Below, piece after piece: positions 62,534 to 64,000 of a stretch of DNA of 64,000 nt. The first letter of the stretch is position 1, and the number at the start of each line of letters is the position of its first letter. This stretch comes from Helopsaltes ochotensis. Taxonomy: Eukaryota > Chordata > Aves > Passeriformes > Locustellidae. Position numbers and translations under genes: made by a program. The stretch is taken from NCBI GenBank assembly GCA_013400155.1, contig VXBM01000099.1:434536-498535 (forward strand), written 5' to 3'. Below the pieces are notes generated by a model. It saw only the letters and a program-made list of their open reading frames with translations, ran no database searches and had not been told where the DNA came from.

Positions 62534-63395
62534 CTGGGCATGGGAGCACAGGGAGACACAAAGGGCACAAGGGACACCTGTGATGCTGCCCATGCTGGGC
62601 CTTTGACTTGCAAGAGAAGCAGGTAGGAAGGCTCACTTGGAGCCCAGGCACTGCAGGTTAAGGCACGTAGATTTGCACAGCCCAACCCATTCTGTCCAGG
62701 TTTCTTTTGTCTTTTGACATCTTTGACTCCTCTCCCTCTCTCTGCTGTCTATCCACACGAGCAGTCCCACCAGACAGAGACTTGCACCCTGCCTACACCC
62801 TCCGAGAGCTGCCGCACCCCCGTGGCAGGTTCACACCACAAGCTGCAAGGGCTCAAACACCCTCCTCCTCCTCCAGAGGAGGAAATCTCACCTCAGAGTC
62901 CCTAGCAATGAACTCCCAGTAACACCAGGAAGCTGTGGAAGAACTGAGGACAGAACAGTGATTTCCACATCCATCCTTTTGGATGCCTTCCCACATTTTA
63001 AAGCAGATCACTCTGGATCAGATCATGACTCCTTTACATGGAGTCACCAGGGAAACAAAAGACTTTCTGAAACCTCATGATGTATCTTGACAATCTAGAT
63101 TGGATGACACAGCTAGATCAGCAGGGCAGGGCCCTGGGGAGCCTGGCATGCCCATGCTCCACCACTGCAGAGAATACAGAGGACTTCCTTCTCCTTTTCC
63201 CTGAGCCAGAAGCCTGACTCCTTTTGCTCTAATGAGCAGTGACCCACACAACTGCATGTAGATAGAGAAATGGGAGGTCAAAATGTCATTGTGCCGTGAA
63301 GAGGGTTAAAAATAGCTTATAGGAAAATTACTATATGAAAACAAAGGGCCTGGCCTGCAGCAGGATAAATAAATGAAAGCTTTTTAACTCCTTAC
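62534..63395 (-). other. IL1RAP: IL1RAP intron between the transmembrane and first TIR exons
   Basis: An 862-nt intron from the GTAAG donor beside 63396 to the acceptor beside 62533. No repeat or extra exon is recognised. Confidence 0.8.
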
Positions 63396-63545
63396 CTAGA
63401 ATGGTTTCATCTGTTCCAAAATGAGCCCGATAGAAGAGGACCATTTCAAGCCAATACACGTGATAGATGACTATGAGCACCACAACGAGCAGGATGGTGG
63501 CCCCCAGGCCACAGGCCAGCTCCACTGTGTACTTGGGTGCTACAA
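63396..63545 (-). CDS. IL1RAP: IL1RAP transmembrane exon
   Basis: This 150-nt exon has acceptor TTCTGTACTCAG and donor GTAAGG on the minus strand. After two bases of a split codon it reads VAPKYTVELACG, then the hydrophobic segment LGATILLVVVLIVIYHVYW, then LEMVLFYRAHFGTDETIL with one base left over. It supplies the juxtamembrane end of the ectodomain, the single membrane-spanning helix and the cytoplasmic linker up to the TIR domain of the IL-1 receptor accessory protein. It matches the human exon closely, as I recall it. The immunoglobulin-domain exons and the signal peptide lie beyond the right edge of the window, so the gene is partial here. Confidence 0.95.
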
Positions 63546-64000
63546 CTGAGTACAGAAATAAACATGGGGTCAGGGTTAAACAACAGGTTCGACCTTCAGC
63601 TGGGCAGGAACAAGCTTATGTCATGTGCAGCCAAACGCCACAGAGGAACAGCCAGGAGCCAAGCTGACCCTTCAGAGTAAGGTAGCCAAGCCAAGGCTTT
63701 TCTGACAGGACACGTGATGGCTGGCCACCCTGGAGCCCCATTCTGGGTTATTAGGTCTGGTTATGCTGGCAAAGGAAGCCCATAGCTGGACTTCTGTCTC
63801 TGAGTGAGACCCTGGGAGCAGCCAGGTGGTAGAACGACCTGCTGGTGGTAGAAAGGTGCACAGTCCAAAGCCAGAAATGAACACGACCTTCTCAGCGGTA
63901 CCAGCAAACTCTTGGGGCAACAAAACTGCTCTGATGTCTAAGAGATGCAGATAAAGCATGTGCAGCAAAATAAAGGCAATGGTTACCATCCTCCCTCCCT
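63546..64000 (-). other. IL1RAP: IL1RAP intron, running off the window
   Basis: Sequence upstream of the transmembrane exon. A frame of about 105 codons is open on the minus strand (63672-63989) but does not resemble an immunoglobulin-domain exon; it is treated as intron. Confidence 0.65.

Noticed and set aside
63672..63989. 105-codon minus-strand frame just upstream of the IL1RAP transmembrane exon, considered as a soluble-isoform exon
   Set aside because: It does not resemble the known immunoglobulin-domain sequence, and the exon that would have to read into it lies outside the window, so nothing supports it.
1..64000. CRISPR arrays, bacterial operons, rRNA or tRNA genes
   Set aside because: None is visible. 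The window is vertebrate nuclear DNA, and the tandem repeats lack spacer structure.

Overview
This is vertebrate nuclear DNA, almost certainly from a bird. Its genes have GT-AG introns. The repeats are of avian type: CR1 LINE 3' ends carrying the ATCATAGAAT / ATTCTATGAT signature, and a solo LTR beginning TGTCCTGG and ending CACGACA, as in avian ERVL-like elements. The two recognisable genes, GMNC and IL1RAP, are also convergent neighbours on human 3q28. Most of the sequence is intron or intergenic DNA. The species cannot be named from the sequence.

Layout. (1) 1-~4.4 kb, plus strand: the last three coding exons of GMNC (GEMC1, the geminin-family coiled-coil activator of multiciliated-cell fate), with its stop codon and 3' UTR. 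Earlier exons lie to the left of the window. (2) ~4.4-51.5 kb: intergenic DNA with no gene I can support. It holds a GC-rich island with a 21/25-bp minisatellite (9.0-9.3 kb), a CR1 fragment (23.7-24.3 kb), a broken retroviral reverse-transcriptase remnant (30.3-30.5 kb), low-complexity A/C tracts, a 66-nt poly-T tract, two assembly gaps and a few candidate CTCF motifs. (3) 51.5-64 kb, minus strand: the 3' part of IL1RAP (IL-1 receptor accessory protein), with the transmembrane exon, the first TIR exon and two alternative terminal exons. The proximal one gives the canonical second half of the TIR domain. The distal one, 6.6 kb further on, gives the IL-1RAcPb ('brain') form ending in NNNDFYVL. 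A solo LTR and two CR1 fragments lie between the two terminal exons.

How it fits together. GMNC and IL1RAP are functionally unrelated; they are syntenic neighbours whose 3' ends face each other. The main biology is the IL1RAP terminal-exon choice: both alternatives take the same splice phase after the BB-loop exon, so splicing swaps the second half of the TIR domain and the tail. The most notable observation is that the canonical exon's C-terminal tail appears frameshifted here. The SLKNV-stop ending of the mammalian protein is still visible at 59408-59425, but out of frame, and the open frame runs on to a longer unrelated tail. I found no convincing undescribed multi-gene system.
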